From: Sphagnum magellanicum
Lineage: Eukaryota; Streptophyta; Sphagnopsida; Sphagnales; Sphagnaceae
Length of the DNA: 64,000 nt
Direction: 5' to 3'
Assembly (NCBI GenBank): GCA_021904315.1
Contig: CM038926.1
Location: forward strand, 2,078,718 to 2,142,717
A program made the translations under genes and the position numbers. This document shows, in pieces, positions 44,831 to 55,059 of the stretch (position 1 is its first letter; each line of letters begins with the position of its first letter). The notes below the pieces were generated by a model that made no database searches, was not told where the DNA came from, and saw only the letters and a list, made by a program, of their open reading frames with translations.

Positions 44831-45877
44831 TGTGTTATTTTCTATTTCCTGGAGTTCCTTTGGGGCCTTTATTTCAGTGGGCAGAACTTATAGCTTGTTG
44901 GAAGTAAAAAGATTCCATGCCCCTCTTACAGGAGAATCGAAGCATTAATGGGTTTGCCAATCATGCAAGTGCTTTGCAAAGCATACCCATTCCATAGTAA
45001 ATATGGGCTGGCTCTATGAAGCTTGGTTCCATAGTATGAAGCTCGGCCCTCTGAAGCTTGTTCCATAGTACATAAGGGCTAGCCCAACCAGTCCCATTCC
45101 ACAGTACATAAGGGCTACGCCTACCAAGCCCATTCTACATGTATGTAAGGGCTGCTGGCCCGAGGAGGCCTGTTGTGTTAGAATCACTAAGCCTGTTGTG
45201 TTTCGCCTATTCACAGATGATGGCCAGCATCTAGACTCTCAACAATACTTACCTCAACTGAATACCCATGTTGAACCTACTATTTATGCAGGAAAAACAA
45301 ACATGTAATGATTTTGGCTATGGCCTTAGCTAGTCCACATTCACACATGTATTTGGTGCATCATCAAAAGTTCAATGTGGACCTGGCATATGTTGGACAT
45401 CTCACAACTTAAGGATTTAAAAGCTTCATATTTTATTGTGTCCCACATGGGAATGAGTGGTTTTGTCTTCTGCATGTTACCATAATATCATGGACAAGAA
45501 AGTCAAGCCATTATTTTTCCACCACATCCATAATTTTTCCCTCCCCCAAAAGCAAGAGTAAAAATGTAGGTGGAAATAATCATCAAACACATGATCAATG
45601 CTTGAAATGGGAATATATACATAAAATATGCACATTTAACTAAGTAATTTATTGATGCCCTGAACCCAATTATCTAAAGATTTTTCAATAATCATTTTAA
45701 TAATGTTAAAAAAACAAACCTAGTAAACAAACTTCACCCTTAGTAAACATTTACACCATATAGTGAACCATTTTCACCAATGAAGGTAAGGGTAGTGAAA
45801 TTAGAGTGAACTTAATTCACTTTTATGGTTGCATAGTGAAATAGCGTAGTGAACTACACCACACTTTCCTAGTAGTG

Positions 45878-45972
45878 GATGCTTGAAGAACTACCTAATG
45901 AATTGCCCCATAGAAAACAAGTTGACCATGCAAATGAGGTGATGTTGGGAGTGGCACCTCTTGCCAAGGCTT
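45878..45972 (+). pseudogene. Gypsy element 3: start of RT region between two insertions
   Basis: The segment reads MLEELPNELPHRKQVDHANE and MLGVAPLAKA without stops, continuing exactly from 37,156 and into 48,651. It matches the uninterrupted copy at 50,2xx (PKELPDELPPRRQVDHA). Confidence 0.85.
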
Positions 45973-46492
45973 TGTGAGCCATGGATTATAGCTCAATAAT
46001 TAGTTAAGCCTTAGTTCCGTAATTTTATTTAGTACTAATGATTGGAATGCTTATAAGCCTCCAAGTAGTGATTATTAATAGTTGAATGAGCCTTTGTGAT
46101 ATTTCCAGACATAGAATACTTCCTTTATTTCAGTTGATGTAACGCTTAATCAGTTAAACACCTAGTAAACCTTTTAGAGTATAGTATCCCTTTTATGTTG
46201 AAGAGAAGGGAAAGGGGATGTAGAATTAGGTGTGATTTATTGATAGATAGGAAATGCAAGCCCATAATTAACAATAACATTTCGCCATGACAAGGTTAAG
46301 CTAGTATGTAGAAGAATCTTCGAGCACTAATGATGTACTTGTAAGATTGTTAGGATGTAGTCCTAGTACCTCTTTATTTAGTTTCACTTCTATTAGATTT
46401 CTAAATAGAATCAATTCAAACTTAAGTATTAAACACTTCCGCATGAGTAGCCTCAAGTGAATTACAACTGAATAACTGATTTAAAGGATAGA

Positions 46493-46906
46493 TCACAGTT
46501 GTAGAAAATCTAGGATGCGGCGAATGGTGCGAGCGAGGTACTCGGCTCGATGCTCCAGGGGAAGAGGGTTGATCGGGCCTCGTCGCCAACGATAACGGCC
46601 ATCACCAGGAACCCACGTTCGACAATGGAGACGGACATCATCATCTTCGCACTGACACTCTTCACATCTTTCTAGCGTGATTCCACGAGCAGGAACAAAC
46701 TCCAAATAAATTACTAGAGCACGCGGGTTAGGAGACAATCGACAATCCCATATCGAACGAACGACTTGAGTGCACACCACTCTCCTGGGCGGTTCTTCTT
46801 CGCGCGGCCGTTGAGAAACATTCAAGTCGAGCGGTGCTTCTTCAAGCTCTTCTTATTGTACGGGTGCGACTGGAGGATTTGAAGGCGGAGCGTCATCGTC
46901 CGCCAT
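46493..46906 (-). pseudogene. LDFLQL-family ORF in element C (138 codons, one stop)
   Basis: The ATG at 46,904-46,906 gives MADDDAPPSNPPVAPVQ, a TAA stop, then EELEEAPLDLNVSQRPREEE. From there the frame is open for over 110 codons: VVRSIWDCRLSPNPRALVIY, LEFVPARG, CEECQCEDDDVRLHCRTW, GDGRYRWRRGP and the end RTIRRILDFLQL. It is the best-preserved member in this window. Four cysteines (CEEC, CEDD, HCRT) could bind a metal, but only CxxC is shared with A. Family unknown to me. It is very charged: acidic N-terminal part, basic C-terminal part. Confidence 0.78.
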
Positions 46907-47837
46907 GACTAGTTGCGCCTGCATCAACAAAAAACCAAGAAGGTGCAAACAAGGTGGTACTTGCGTTCAAAAAGGGTTAAGGCCTTTTATTTAACAAATT
47001 AGGGTAGGCGTAAAGTGTGGGAGTGACGGCGAAACCTTATCAAAACTCGAACACCCTAGATCTAAGGGATTCATCAAACCCTAAATTCAACGGTGGATCT
47101 AGAAGTGTGTGAGAGTTTTCTTTTGTGATGCAAATGGTAATTTCAATTTACTATGTACTACATAGTTAATTAGTGCATAGTAAAGTAAATAGGTAGGGAA
47201 TATCAAGGAGTAAATGTTACACGGAAATGTTACTTCAACCATTGAATTAGTCAAGTAAGAATTCAAGGACTCTTCCTTGTTACTACCGATTATTTATCTT
47301 AGTAGTTAGTTACTTGAAGTAATTAGGATGAAGAAGTAGGATGTGGGGTCAATGGACGGAAAATATAAAGATCAAGCAAGAGACTTCATCAAGATATCCA
47401 AGATAAGGGGGAGATTGGATCCTCCAATCCCATTAGTCATGAGGATTGTTATCCTCTTTGATTGGAGGATGAAATATCTCTTGTGTTCCATTGGGCCCAA
47501 GGATTCTCATCCTAATTTCAATTGGATGGCCATTCAATCTCAAATTCTCATTGGCCCTTGAAGGATGAGGAGGCCATTGAGTGGTGCAAAAGGATTTCAA
47601 GCTTTCATTGGACAAGGGGAACAAGCTCAAGGAAGGTCATGGAGGCTTACCAAGCGAGAAGGGCATTATGTGTATGCGAGGAAGGAAGAAGGAAGAGGAG
47701 AATGAAGTATGAGAAAGGTTGTTGGTTCTAATGTGTGCAAGGATCAAGCATGGAGGGAATGTGTGCAAGAATCAAGCATAGAAAGAGTGTGTGTAAGAAT
47801 TGGGCATGAGAAGGACTTGTGTAGCAAGTACTTGTTG

Positions 47838-48236
47838 CAAAGCCTCTGGACTTTTGTTTTAATTAGTTGTTCCTCACAGATCCACCGTTGGATCTTTGTC
47901 AAAATTGAATCAGTTTTAGTTTGGAAGGTGTAGAAGGCCCTCCCCAAAATTCAACTCGATCAGGCTTTTTGTCAGGGAGCTACGTGGGTTGGATGTGAGG
48001 GGGGTTGTAGTGGGGTTAATAGAATGATTTCCATGGCAAAGCCTCTGGACTTTGGGTTCAATTAGTTGTTTCTCTCAAATCTACCGTTGGATTTGTGTAA
48101 AAATTGAATCAGTCTTAGTTTGGAAGGTGTAGAATCTACTCCTCAAATTTCAGCACCATCGACTTTGGCGTAAGGGAGCTGCACTGGTTAGAAGTAGAGG
48201 GGGTCAATTTGCTTGTTTTTTCCCTCAATCTAGGCA
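47838..48236. repeat. Two-copy 199-bp tandem repeat in element C
   Basis: CAAAGCCTCTGGACTTT begins at 47,838 and again at 48,037, with matching bodies (ATTAGTTGTT, CCGTTGGAT, AAAATTGAATCAG, TTTGGAAGGTGTAGAA). Element D has the inverted equivalent. Confidence 0.92.
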
Positions 48237-48650
48237 AGTGGTTTCTAGTTTCAAGGCTTAACTCTTAATCAAAGAAATGAAATAAAATAAAAACTTATGA
48301 GATGTTGTAACATGTCTTCTTTATTATTAGCTTTCCAAAATTCAATGCATGTTAGATTAAGAGGTTGTTGTAGATGTCATGACAATTGAACCGGAAGGTT
48401 CCAACCATCAAGCGTGACATGGAATTGAACACCCACATACGATTCCTTCATTTCCCATCATGGTAAGTTACGATTCTCTCACCCTATCTTTGTATCTTCA
48501 ATTTGGACACAACGCGTTAGATCATTAGTGAACTCATTACTTTTTTGAACCACTTACTTGTTAGACTACAAGTACATAGTAGTTCCACTTCCAACCGGTT
48601 TTTATGTGAGTGCATATCTTAATGGTGAATGTGTGCCATTATTCCTCACA

Positions 48651-48996
48651 GGCTCCATATCGAATGAGCCATGAAGAGTTGAAGGAACTTAAGGTTTAAC
48701 TTAAAGAACTTTCAAAGGGTTACATCAAACCTAACAAGTCACCATATGGGGCACAAGAAGGATGGGACATTGAGGATGTGTGTGGATTATAGAGCCCTCA
48801 ATAAGGTGATAGTGAAAAATCTATAGCCATTACCTCGAATTGACAACTTGTTTGATTGACTTTTGGGAATTAAGGTGTTTAATAGGATTGACCTATGTTT
48901 GCGATATTACCAAACTTGAATTACGAAAGGGGACAAAGAAAAGACTACTTGCCACACAAGGTATGGCTCATACAAATTTTTGATGATGCTTTTTGG
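48651..48996 (+). pseudogene. Gypsy element 3: reverse transcriptase fragment
   Basis: It starts PYRMSHEELKELKV and follows the RT of the minus copy (SPYGA, DVCGL, NKVIVKN and DDLFD-like remnants) through several stops and indels to TRYGSYKFLMMLFG. It ends abruptly at an LTR in the opposite orientation; the catalytic box and everything downstream are absent. Confidence 0.75.
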
Positions 48997-49845
48997 TGAT
49001 GCACCCCCAAGTTTTTTGATGCATTCAACTATGAGTCCAAAGGTGAAGATAACGGAAGGAAAAGGAATTAGGGCACGCTCCCTAGTTCGCAACATTTCGG
49101 GGGTAGAAGGGTGTGTTGGAGCCTAGGATGGGGACTAAAAATAGTGACAAGCAATCAATTACTCACATGGATTTGCCAAACCAAACAACAAGTTGGTTAG
49201 TGCATAGTTGGTGCACTTTTGGTGCATGGACGAGCCACGGGCAAACACAAACTCACAAGACTCACCACGACCTAAACTTAGGGGAAGCCACCACCTTCCC
49301 CCTTATATTATTTTCTGTGCTTGGCCACGGGACTAACACCCAAATGTCATTTTGTCCCATGATTCCCAAGTGGTAGTCCCGAAATTCCCAAAATTGGGAC
49401 TCCCATGACTTTGGAGGCGCATAACTCTCTATGCAGACCTCTGATTAAGGTGAGGTTTAAGGAAAATTTTTAGCCCTTGTTTAGAGCTTTCCAACCGTAT
49501 GTGGCACGCCACCTGAACGTAAGGAATTTGGGGCGATTCTTGATTTTTAATGGTCAGGAGTCAAACTGACAATTTTACTCCTGACCTTTCTTTTGGCCAT
49601 AACTTGTGTTTTAAGTACTCAAATCGGTCATGAAAGCCAATTTTAGACATCTAAATTTCAAGAGCTTTCCAATGATATAATGAACTTTTCAATTCAATGA
49701 GTTTTGATTCCTGAAATTACCCTTTACAAATTTAGAAATCCATTGGGATTCCAACTCCCAAAGTGGGAGCTCATTTGGGGATGTGGGGGTTCATTCCCTC
49801 ACACTCTCTTGCACTCCCGGGAGTATGAAATTTAACTTATGGGCT
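48997..49845 (-). mobile_element. 3' LTR (truncated) of minus-strand gypsy element 4
   Basis: The + strand starts TGATGCACCCCCAAG, the family LTR end read backwards, and continues through the usual landmarks to about 49,840. It then changes directly into RT coding sequence. The first approx 90 bp of the LTR (TGTCGCAACC...) are missing, so RT is fused to internal LTR sequence by a deletion that removed the rest of pol. Confidence 0.8.
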
Positions 49846-50160
49846 CAATTCTTCATCTCCTTGTGTAATTCGAATTTGGTAATACCCGGAACGTAGGTCA
49901 ATCCTACTAAACACTTTGGCTCCCGAAAGTTGATCAAACAAGTCATCAATCCAAAGCAACAGGTATCGATTTTTCACCGTCACCTTGTTGAAGGCTCTAT
50001 AATCCACACACATCCTCAAAGTCCCATCCTTCTTGTGAACAAAAAGGACGGGAGCCCCATATGGTGGCTTGCTAAGCTTGATGTATCTTTTTGCGAAGAG
50101 TTTTTCGAGTTAAACCTTAAGCTCTTTTAACTCCTCATGATTCATTCGATATGGGGCCTT
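49846..50160 (-). pseudogene. Gypsy element 4: reverse transcriptase, N-terminal part
   Basis: The frame reads [20 protein letters not shown] and [19 protein letters not shown], then [14 protein letters not shown]. These are the RT fingers motifs, including F-S-x-I-D-L-R-S-G-Y with the first catalytic Asp. The deletion that joins it to the LTR removes the YxDD box, RNase H and integrase. A stop near 50,110 separates it from the upstream ORF. Confidence 0.9.
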
Positions 50161-50925
50161 GGCGAGAGGTGCCACTCTCGGCATCACTTCGATCGCATGG
50201 TCAACTTGTCTTCTCGGGGGCAACTCATCGGGCAACTCTTTGGGCATCACATCCGGGAATTCCTCTAACACTTGCTTGATGCACTTGTGGAGGCTCACCA
50301 CCTTGGTGGCCTCCTTTGGTTCAAACTCATCTAACACCTGCATCACACACAACATGCCATAGCCTCCCACACATTCTTTTTCCAAGGTCTTTCCCAACAT
50401 TAAGTGGATGGTGGTCCCACCCACACTAGGCATTTCATGCACCTTCACTCGCATGATCCCATTTTTGGATGGGATCCTAACTAGCCTATTGTGTCCTTCT
50501 ATGAGCACATTATTACGTGTGATGAATTCCATCCCCAAAATGCAATTAATTCCCCCTAAGGTGGAAACTAACAAGTCCACCTTGCCTCTCCAATTCCCCA
50601 ATTGGAGCGACACATCTTTTGCTTGTAACTTGGTGGGATGGGGAATCCCATTCGCAAAGTGCACCTCAATGGGTGCCTTGAACTCCTCCAATGGGAGTTC
50701 CATTCTTTCGACACTTTCTTGGGTTATGAAGTTGTGGGAAGCCCTTGTGTCCAAAAGACATAACACTTTTCGCTTAGAAACCTTTCCCTTTAAGAAAATA
50801 AGGCAATTACATTCACCTTGGGCTAGGTTGGTGGAAAGGGCAATTATCTTAAAACCCCCATTCCCCGGTTTGGGTTTGGGGCAATCTTTGGAGTAATGCC
50901 CCACTTCATTGCAATTGAAACACAT
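50110..50925 (-). pseudogene. Gypsy element 4: gag end, protease and RT lead-in (271 codons open)
   Basis: The longest open frame in the window. A zinc knuckle CFNCNEVGHYSKDC is at residues 2-15, a protease follows at about residues 55-190, and the lead-in to RT ends APYRMNHEELKELKV. The protease active site reads LCLLDTRASHNFIT, so the expected D-T-G-A-S is D-T-R-A-S. A Gly-to-Arg change there should inactivate the enzyme although the frame is intact. GGINCILGMEFITRNNVLIE is the flap/C-terminal region. It serves as the reference for the broken plus-strand copy (gypsy element 3). Confidence 0.9.
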
Positions 50926-51914
50926 TCCTTTAGGTTTCCCACTAGCATCCCCCTTGGGTTGGCTCCCTTTGAAAGGAGCCCCCTTCTTGACAAAATTTCC
51001 TTTGGGTTTAAAACCCGAACCTTGGAATTGTTTAGGCTTTTCCCCCTTGGAGGTGTCTTAGCTTCGGTCCCATTCCCCTTCATGGTGTGCCTTCTTGTGA
51101 AAGAACTTGCTATCCCTTTTGAATTTGGACTTCTCACCTCATCCCACATCCGAAAAGCCTTCCACTTTCATGATGGCTTCGGTTAGTGAAGCGAGCCAAT
51201 TCTCTTCAAGCTTGCGTTTAGCCCAAGTTGGAAGCCCCATCACGAAGTGGCACACCCGGTCTAACTCATGCATATGCCTAATTTCAAGCATGAGTTTGGA
51301 ATAAACCCTCACATATTGACGCAAGTTGTCATTGTTTGCATTCACAAGGTCACAGAGTTTGCACCTCAAAATGTAGTCCAAATTCTTGAGAATGAATTTT
51401 GATTCAATACGCTCCTTGAAGAATTCCCATGTGTAGCCATGGGTTTTCCCTTGCTATTGCCTCACCGTTCTCCACCATGTGGAGGCATAGCCCTTCAATA
51501 GGATTGGGCAAGTTCCACGGCCGAATGCCGACCAACCTTGGCGGCATGAAGATAATCTTCCATTTCTGCAAGCCAAGCATCCACAACCTTTTGATCCCAT
51601 GCCCCATCAAAGTTTTCGGGCTTAGCAGGCTTGAACTCCACACCTTTGGATGATCCTCCTTTGAGGGCCACAACCAATTCATTGAAATCAGGCCTATTCA
51701 TTTTGAGTAGGACCTTTAATTATTATGGGGTGAAGAGGACCGCATTTGGTTGTTGCTCTTCACTTTCATGGTCCTCATGGCTATCACGGTCTTCCTCACC
51801 TTTGGAATCCTTTTATTCTTCCCCCCTTATGGCTTAGGGTGGAACATCCGGGTCTTGGGTGGGTTCTTCCATCATGGTCTTTTGGACTACATTGCGAGTC
51901 TTCTTTGGTGCCAT
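50845..51914 (-). pseudogene. Gypsy element 4: gag
   Basis: The start at 51,912-51,914 gives MAPKKTRNVVQKTMMEEPTQ. Next come an acidic region, MNRPDFNELVVALKGGSSKG and AWLAEMEDYLHAAKVG, then LKGYASTWW (the gag signature before the capsid C-terminal part). LRQYVRVYSKLMLEIRHMH and LTEAIMKVEGFSDV follow. A basic linker leads to the zinc knuckle at 50,920. A few stops and frameshifts split it (for example after the STWWR..RQ segment near 51,460). Confidence 0.85.
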
Positions 51915-51950
51915 CGAAATTCCCCAATAAGTGGATCGAGCTCTCCTAGA

Positions 51951-51962
51951 GCTCTGATACCA
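51951..51962 (-). other. Primer-binding site, gypsy element 4
   Basis: On the minus strand TGGTATCAGAGC, an exact initiator tRNA-Met primer site, two bases after the LTR end. Confidence 0.95.
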
Positions 51963-51964
51963 TG

Positions 51965-52886
51965 TGATGCACCCCAACTCCTCAAAGGACTCAAATGTGA
52001 ATCCAAATAGAAGACAATGAAAAAGAGAGGAGTCGGGGCACGCTCCCTAACTCACAACACTTTGAGGGGTAGAGGGGTGTGTTGGAGCTCCAGGATGGGA
52101 CTAGGAAGAGTTGACAAGCTTCACTCACTCACACGAGCCTGCACACATCCCACACAAAGTGGTTAGTGCATAGTTGGAGCACCTTTGGTGCTAAAACGAG
52201 CCACGGGAAACACGGACACACTAGACTCACCACGGCCCGAACTTGGGGGAAGCCACCACCTTCCCCTTTATAATATACTTTGTGGCTAGCCACAGAGCCT
52301 ACATCCAAATGGCTTTTCTTTCCCGGGACTCTCGAGTGGGAGTCCCAAAATTGCGTCAAGTGGTACTCTTGTGACTTTGGAGCCCCATAATTTTGCAAGC
52401 AGACCTCGGATCGAAATGCGATCTGAAGCAAAGTTGTAGTTCTCGTGGAGAGCTTTTTAATAATATGTCACACGCCCTCTTTAGCATAGTAAATCGGGTC
52501 GATTCCTGACTTTTTCTGGTCGGGAGTCAAACTAACAGTTTGACTCCCGGCCCTTCTTTTGGTCATCACTTGTGTGTCAGATGTCCAAATGAGCAATGCG
52601 AGCCCATTTTAGACATCTAAGGTCCAAGAGCTTTCCAATGATATAAAGAACGCCACAAGACATTGAATTTTGGCCCCTGAAATCGGTCTCTAAAGTTTTG
52701 AAAGTCCACCCGGACTCCATCTCCCAAAGTGGGAGTTACCTTGGGAGTGTGAGGGTTCACTCCCTGATACTCCTTCACACTTCTTATACTTTCGGGAGTA
52801 TGTGATGTGACTCCCGAGCTTCTTCTTGGCTCGCAACCTTGTAAACCCTTTGCCTTGGTCGTGAGCCCAAAGCTAGGGTTGCGACA
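51965..52886 (-). mobile_element. 5' LTR (922 bp) of gypsy element 4
   Basis: On the minus strand it begins TGTCGCAACCCTAGC and ends GGGGTGCATCA. It is full length and includes TATA-like TATATTATAAAGG near 52,270 followed by GGAAGGTGGTGGCTTCCCCC, a highly conserved block in all copies that probably marks the start of transcription (R/U5). Confidence 0.92.
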
Positions 52887-53442
52887 TGGCATCAAGTGCA
52901 TACTTGTTTACAAGCATAATTGAACAACCTTCAAATCATGGCTTGGTCTCCTACTACACAATTTGATCCTACATTACAATCCATTGCTTAATAAGTGTTG
53001 TGTAATGGTGTATAGTGTTGCAACAAATTGTATGGCAATACGCCTGCTTGGTCTGGACATGTATCAACTATGCATGCATGTAATCCTTGCCTACATTTTG
53101 TCATGTTGCACATATTTATGTACTATGTAAGAGCATGGGGTGTGGGTGCAAATTTGGGATGTCCCTAGTGAACATCTAGCTATACACTTAATTTGCTTGA
53201 GGAACATGTGAATTATTTGGCTTGAGATGTTTGCACATCCTTTTAACATGTACATGCATAACACACACACATATATATATCTACATTTTTTTGTCATATT
53301 AAAATATTAATGGTTTATTTCATGTAGATTAATGTAGTATTTGTAACTTGTTAAACTAAAACATGGATGTATTTAGTACCAGAAATAGTCCACCTTGTTT
53401 AATAGGTGGGCTGATTGTTTTATAAGTGCCTTTCACCAAGTT
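52887..53442. other. Spacer without recognised genes
   Basis: AT-rich DNA between two LTRs. It contains a short (AC)n(AT)n microsatellite at about 53,261-53,281. No coding sequence recognised. Confidence 0.55.
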
Positions 53443-54263
53443 TGACGCGCCCCCAAGTTCCTCGTTAGACCCAAAAATGGTCCAACCATGTTAAAGAGCG
53501 GAAATAGTTAGACTTGGTGTCGCTCCCAGCTTCCAGCACTAAAGGGGGTGAAAGGGGCGTGTTGAAAGCTCCGGGATTAGACTAGGAAGAGGGACAAGCT
53601 ACTTGGTTATTCGTTCCTGCATCCAAAACCAACCAACAAGTTGGTTAGAACTCATTTTACACACTTTTGGTGTTGGGACAAGTCACGGGCAACCTTGGAT
53701 TCACTTTACTCACCACGGCCCAGACTCGGGGGAAGCCACCACCTTCCCTCATATAGTATTCTCTGCATCTCTCCGCCGCCCTTACATCCGAATAACACTT
53801 TTTCCCAGGACTCCCAAAGTGGAGTCTCGAAACTGTCCCGGTTTGGACTCCCGGGACTTTGGGCGTTCATAACTTCTCACTGCGACCTCCGATTGGGACA
53901 AGGTCTGAAGCAAACTTGTAGCTCTCCTTGAGAGTTGTCCAGTATGTGTCGCACTCCACTTGCACACACCGAGATTGGGTCGATTCCCGACTTTTAGTGG
54001 TCGGGGGGTCAAACTGCCAATTTGACTCCTGGCCTTTCTTTCGCCCATAACTTGTGTTACACATGTCCAAATGGCTCATGCAAGGCCATTTAGGACATCT
54101 GCACTCCGAGACCTTTCCAACGGTATAATGAACACTTCAATGCAAGGTGTTTTGACCCCTGCAATCAAGTTCTGAATTTTTCAGAATCCCGAAGGACTCC
54201 CAAGTCCCATTTTCGGGAGTGTGAGTGGCGACCTCACACTTCCTTCAAAGTGGGGTTGCGACA
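53443..54263 (-). mobile_element. LTR of the TGTCGCAACC family (821 bp, minus)
   Basis: The + strand runs TGACGCGCCCCCAAG...AAGTGGGGTTGCGACA. Both ends are present, but the flanking pentamers (AAGTT and CAACC) do not match, so it may derive from recombination between different insertions. Confidence 0.85.
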
Positions 54264-54830
54264 CAACCCAGGAGCTTGTAACGCCTGTAGCAATGTGGCA
54301 GCACCGTGTTTCCATCGGCCATCATCACGAAGCTTAGGAGTGGTCTGTGGCACCATGACGTCGGACGTCACATTGCTGATTTTCGTCCGCCCATGGACGT
54401 TTGTCTGTCTAGGGACATCCATCAAGCTTCCGTCCATCCAAGGATGTTCGTCAAACTTTTGTCCGTTGGACCTCCATTTGTTCAACGGACTTTTATCAAA
54501 CTACAGTCCTGCGTTTTGTGTCTTGTCATCTTATGCCCTGTTTTCCTATGTTCTACCATCTTGCGTCCTACCATTTTACCGTCTTGCCTTTTCATCTGAC
54601 ATCTGTTTGACTTCGTCTGACTTTCGTCCAACCTTGTTGGACGTTTGTTTGAGCTCCGTGCGACATCTGTTTGAGCTTTGTGCGACATCTAGCTATCACG
54701 GGTCATTCCTAACGATGCATTGTATTCTTCAAACCGTACGTTGTGTTAGAATTTTATAGCTAGTGCTATGTACTATTAAAAAATTTTGGGGCATGGGAGA
54801 ACACCATGTCCTAGGATGATGAAAGCATTA
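54264..54830 (+). mobile_element. Possible 5' LTR remnant of the methyltransferase-bearing gypsy
   Basis: This segment precedes the gag of gypsy element 5. It is full of short TCCGT/ACGGA and TTGGAC words that pair with each other, for example GTCCGTTGGAC...GTTCAACGGAC at 54,458-54,490, and repeats such as GACATCTGTTTGA[GC] (54,598, 54,664). The end near 54,800 (TTTTGGGGCATGGGAGAA) could be an LTR end followed by an atypical primer site. No partner LTR is in the window. Confidence 0.35.
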
Positions 54831-55059
54831 TCGCTCAACCAGAGCCCAGGTATTAGCTACGAAATAACACACAAACCTTTGAGCCAATTTTTTTAAGCTC
54901 ACGATCTTCACAACGGTACCATCAAGTGTCTACAGCACCACTGTCCTCTAGTACAACTCCTACCAGGAATTTCGGTTCAGGTCACACTACATCAACGGTA
55001 CATCAGAGTCTAGTTGGAAGGGCTCATTAGTGGGGTACGCCTGTTGCTACACCTACTTT

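Larger units (their letters stand above)
37157..45877. mobile_element. CACTA (En/Spm-type) transposon carrying captured gene fragments, 8,721 bp
   Basis: The termini are CACTACTAGGAGATGTGG and ...CACACTTTCCTAGTAGTG, giving an inverted repeat beginning CACTACTAGGA. The 3-bp duplication GAT is perfect (37154-37156 and 45878-45880). Removing the element and one GAT rejoins gypsy element 3: EFSDVM then LEELPNELP. Subterminal regions are rich in GTGAA/TTCAC words (37,190-37,280; 45,730-45,860), as in CACTA elements. No transposase (TNP2/TNPA) was found, so it is non-autonomous. Its interior holds pieces of three host genes and one solo LTR. Confidence 0.93.
45973..48650 (-). mobile_element. Element C: TGTGAG...CTCACA element with LDFLQL ORF (2,678 bp)
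   Basis: The + strand insert starts TGTGAGCCATGG and ends ATTCCTCACA. It is flanked by GGCTT (45968-45972) and GGCTC (48651-48655), a 5-bp duplication with one change. Removing it rejoins gypsy element 3: PLAKA then PYRMSHEELKELK. It is the inverted homologue of element D (58096-60751) along its full length, and a diverged relative of A and B. On the minus strand the order is a 199-bp repeat twice, spacer, ORF, then a 3' part with AATAAA-like sites. Confidence 0.92.

Noticed and set aside
54250..54759. 169-codon plus frame with repetitive Cys/Leu/Ser content
   Set aside because: Low-complexity frame over TCCGT/TTGT repeats, likely LTR sequence. No homology or conserved motif was recognised.
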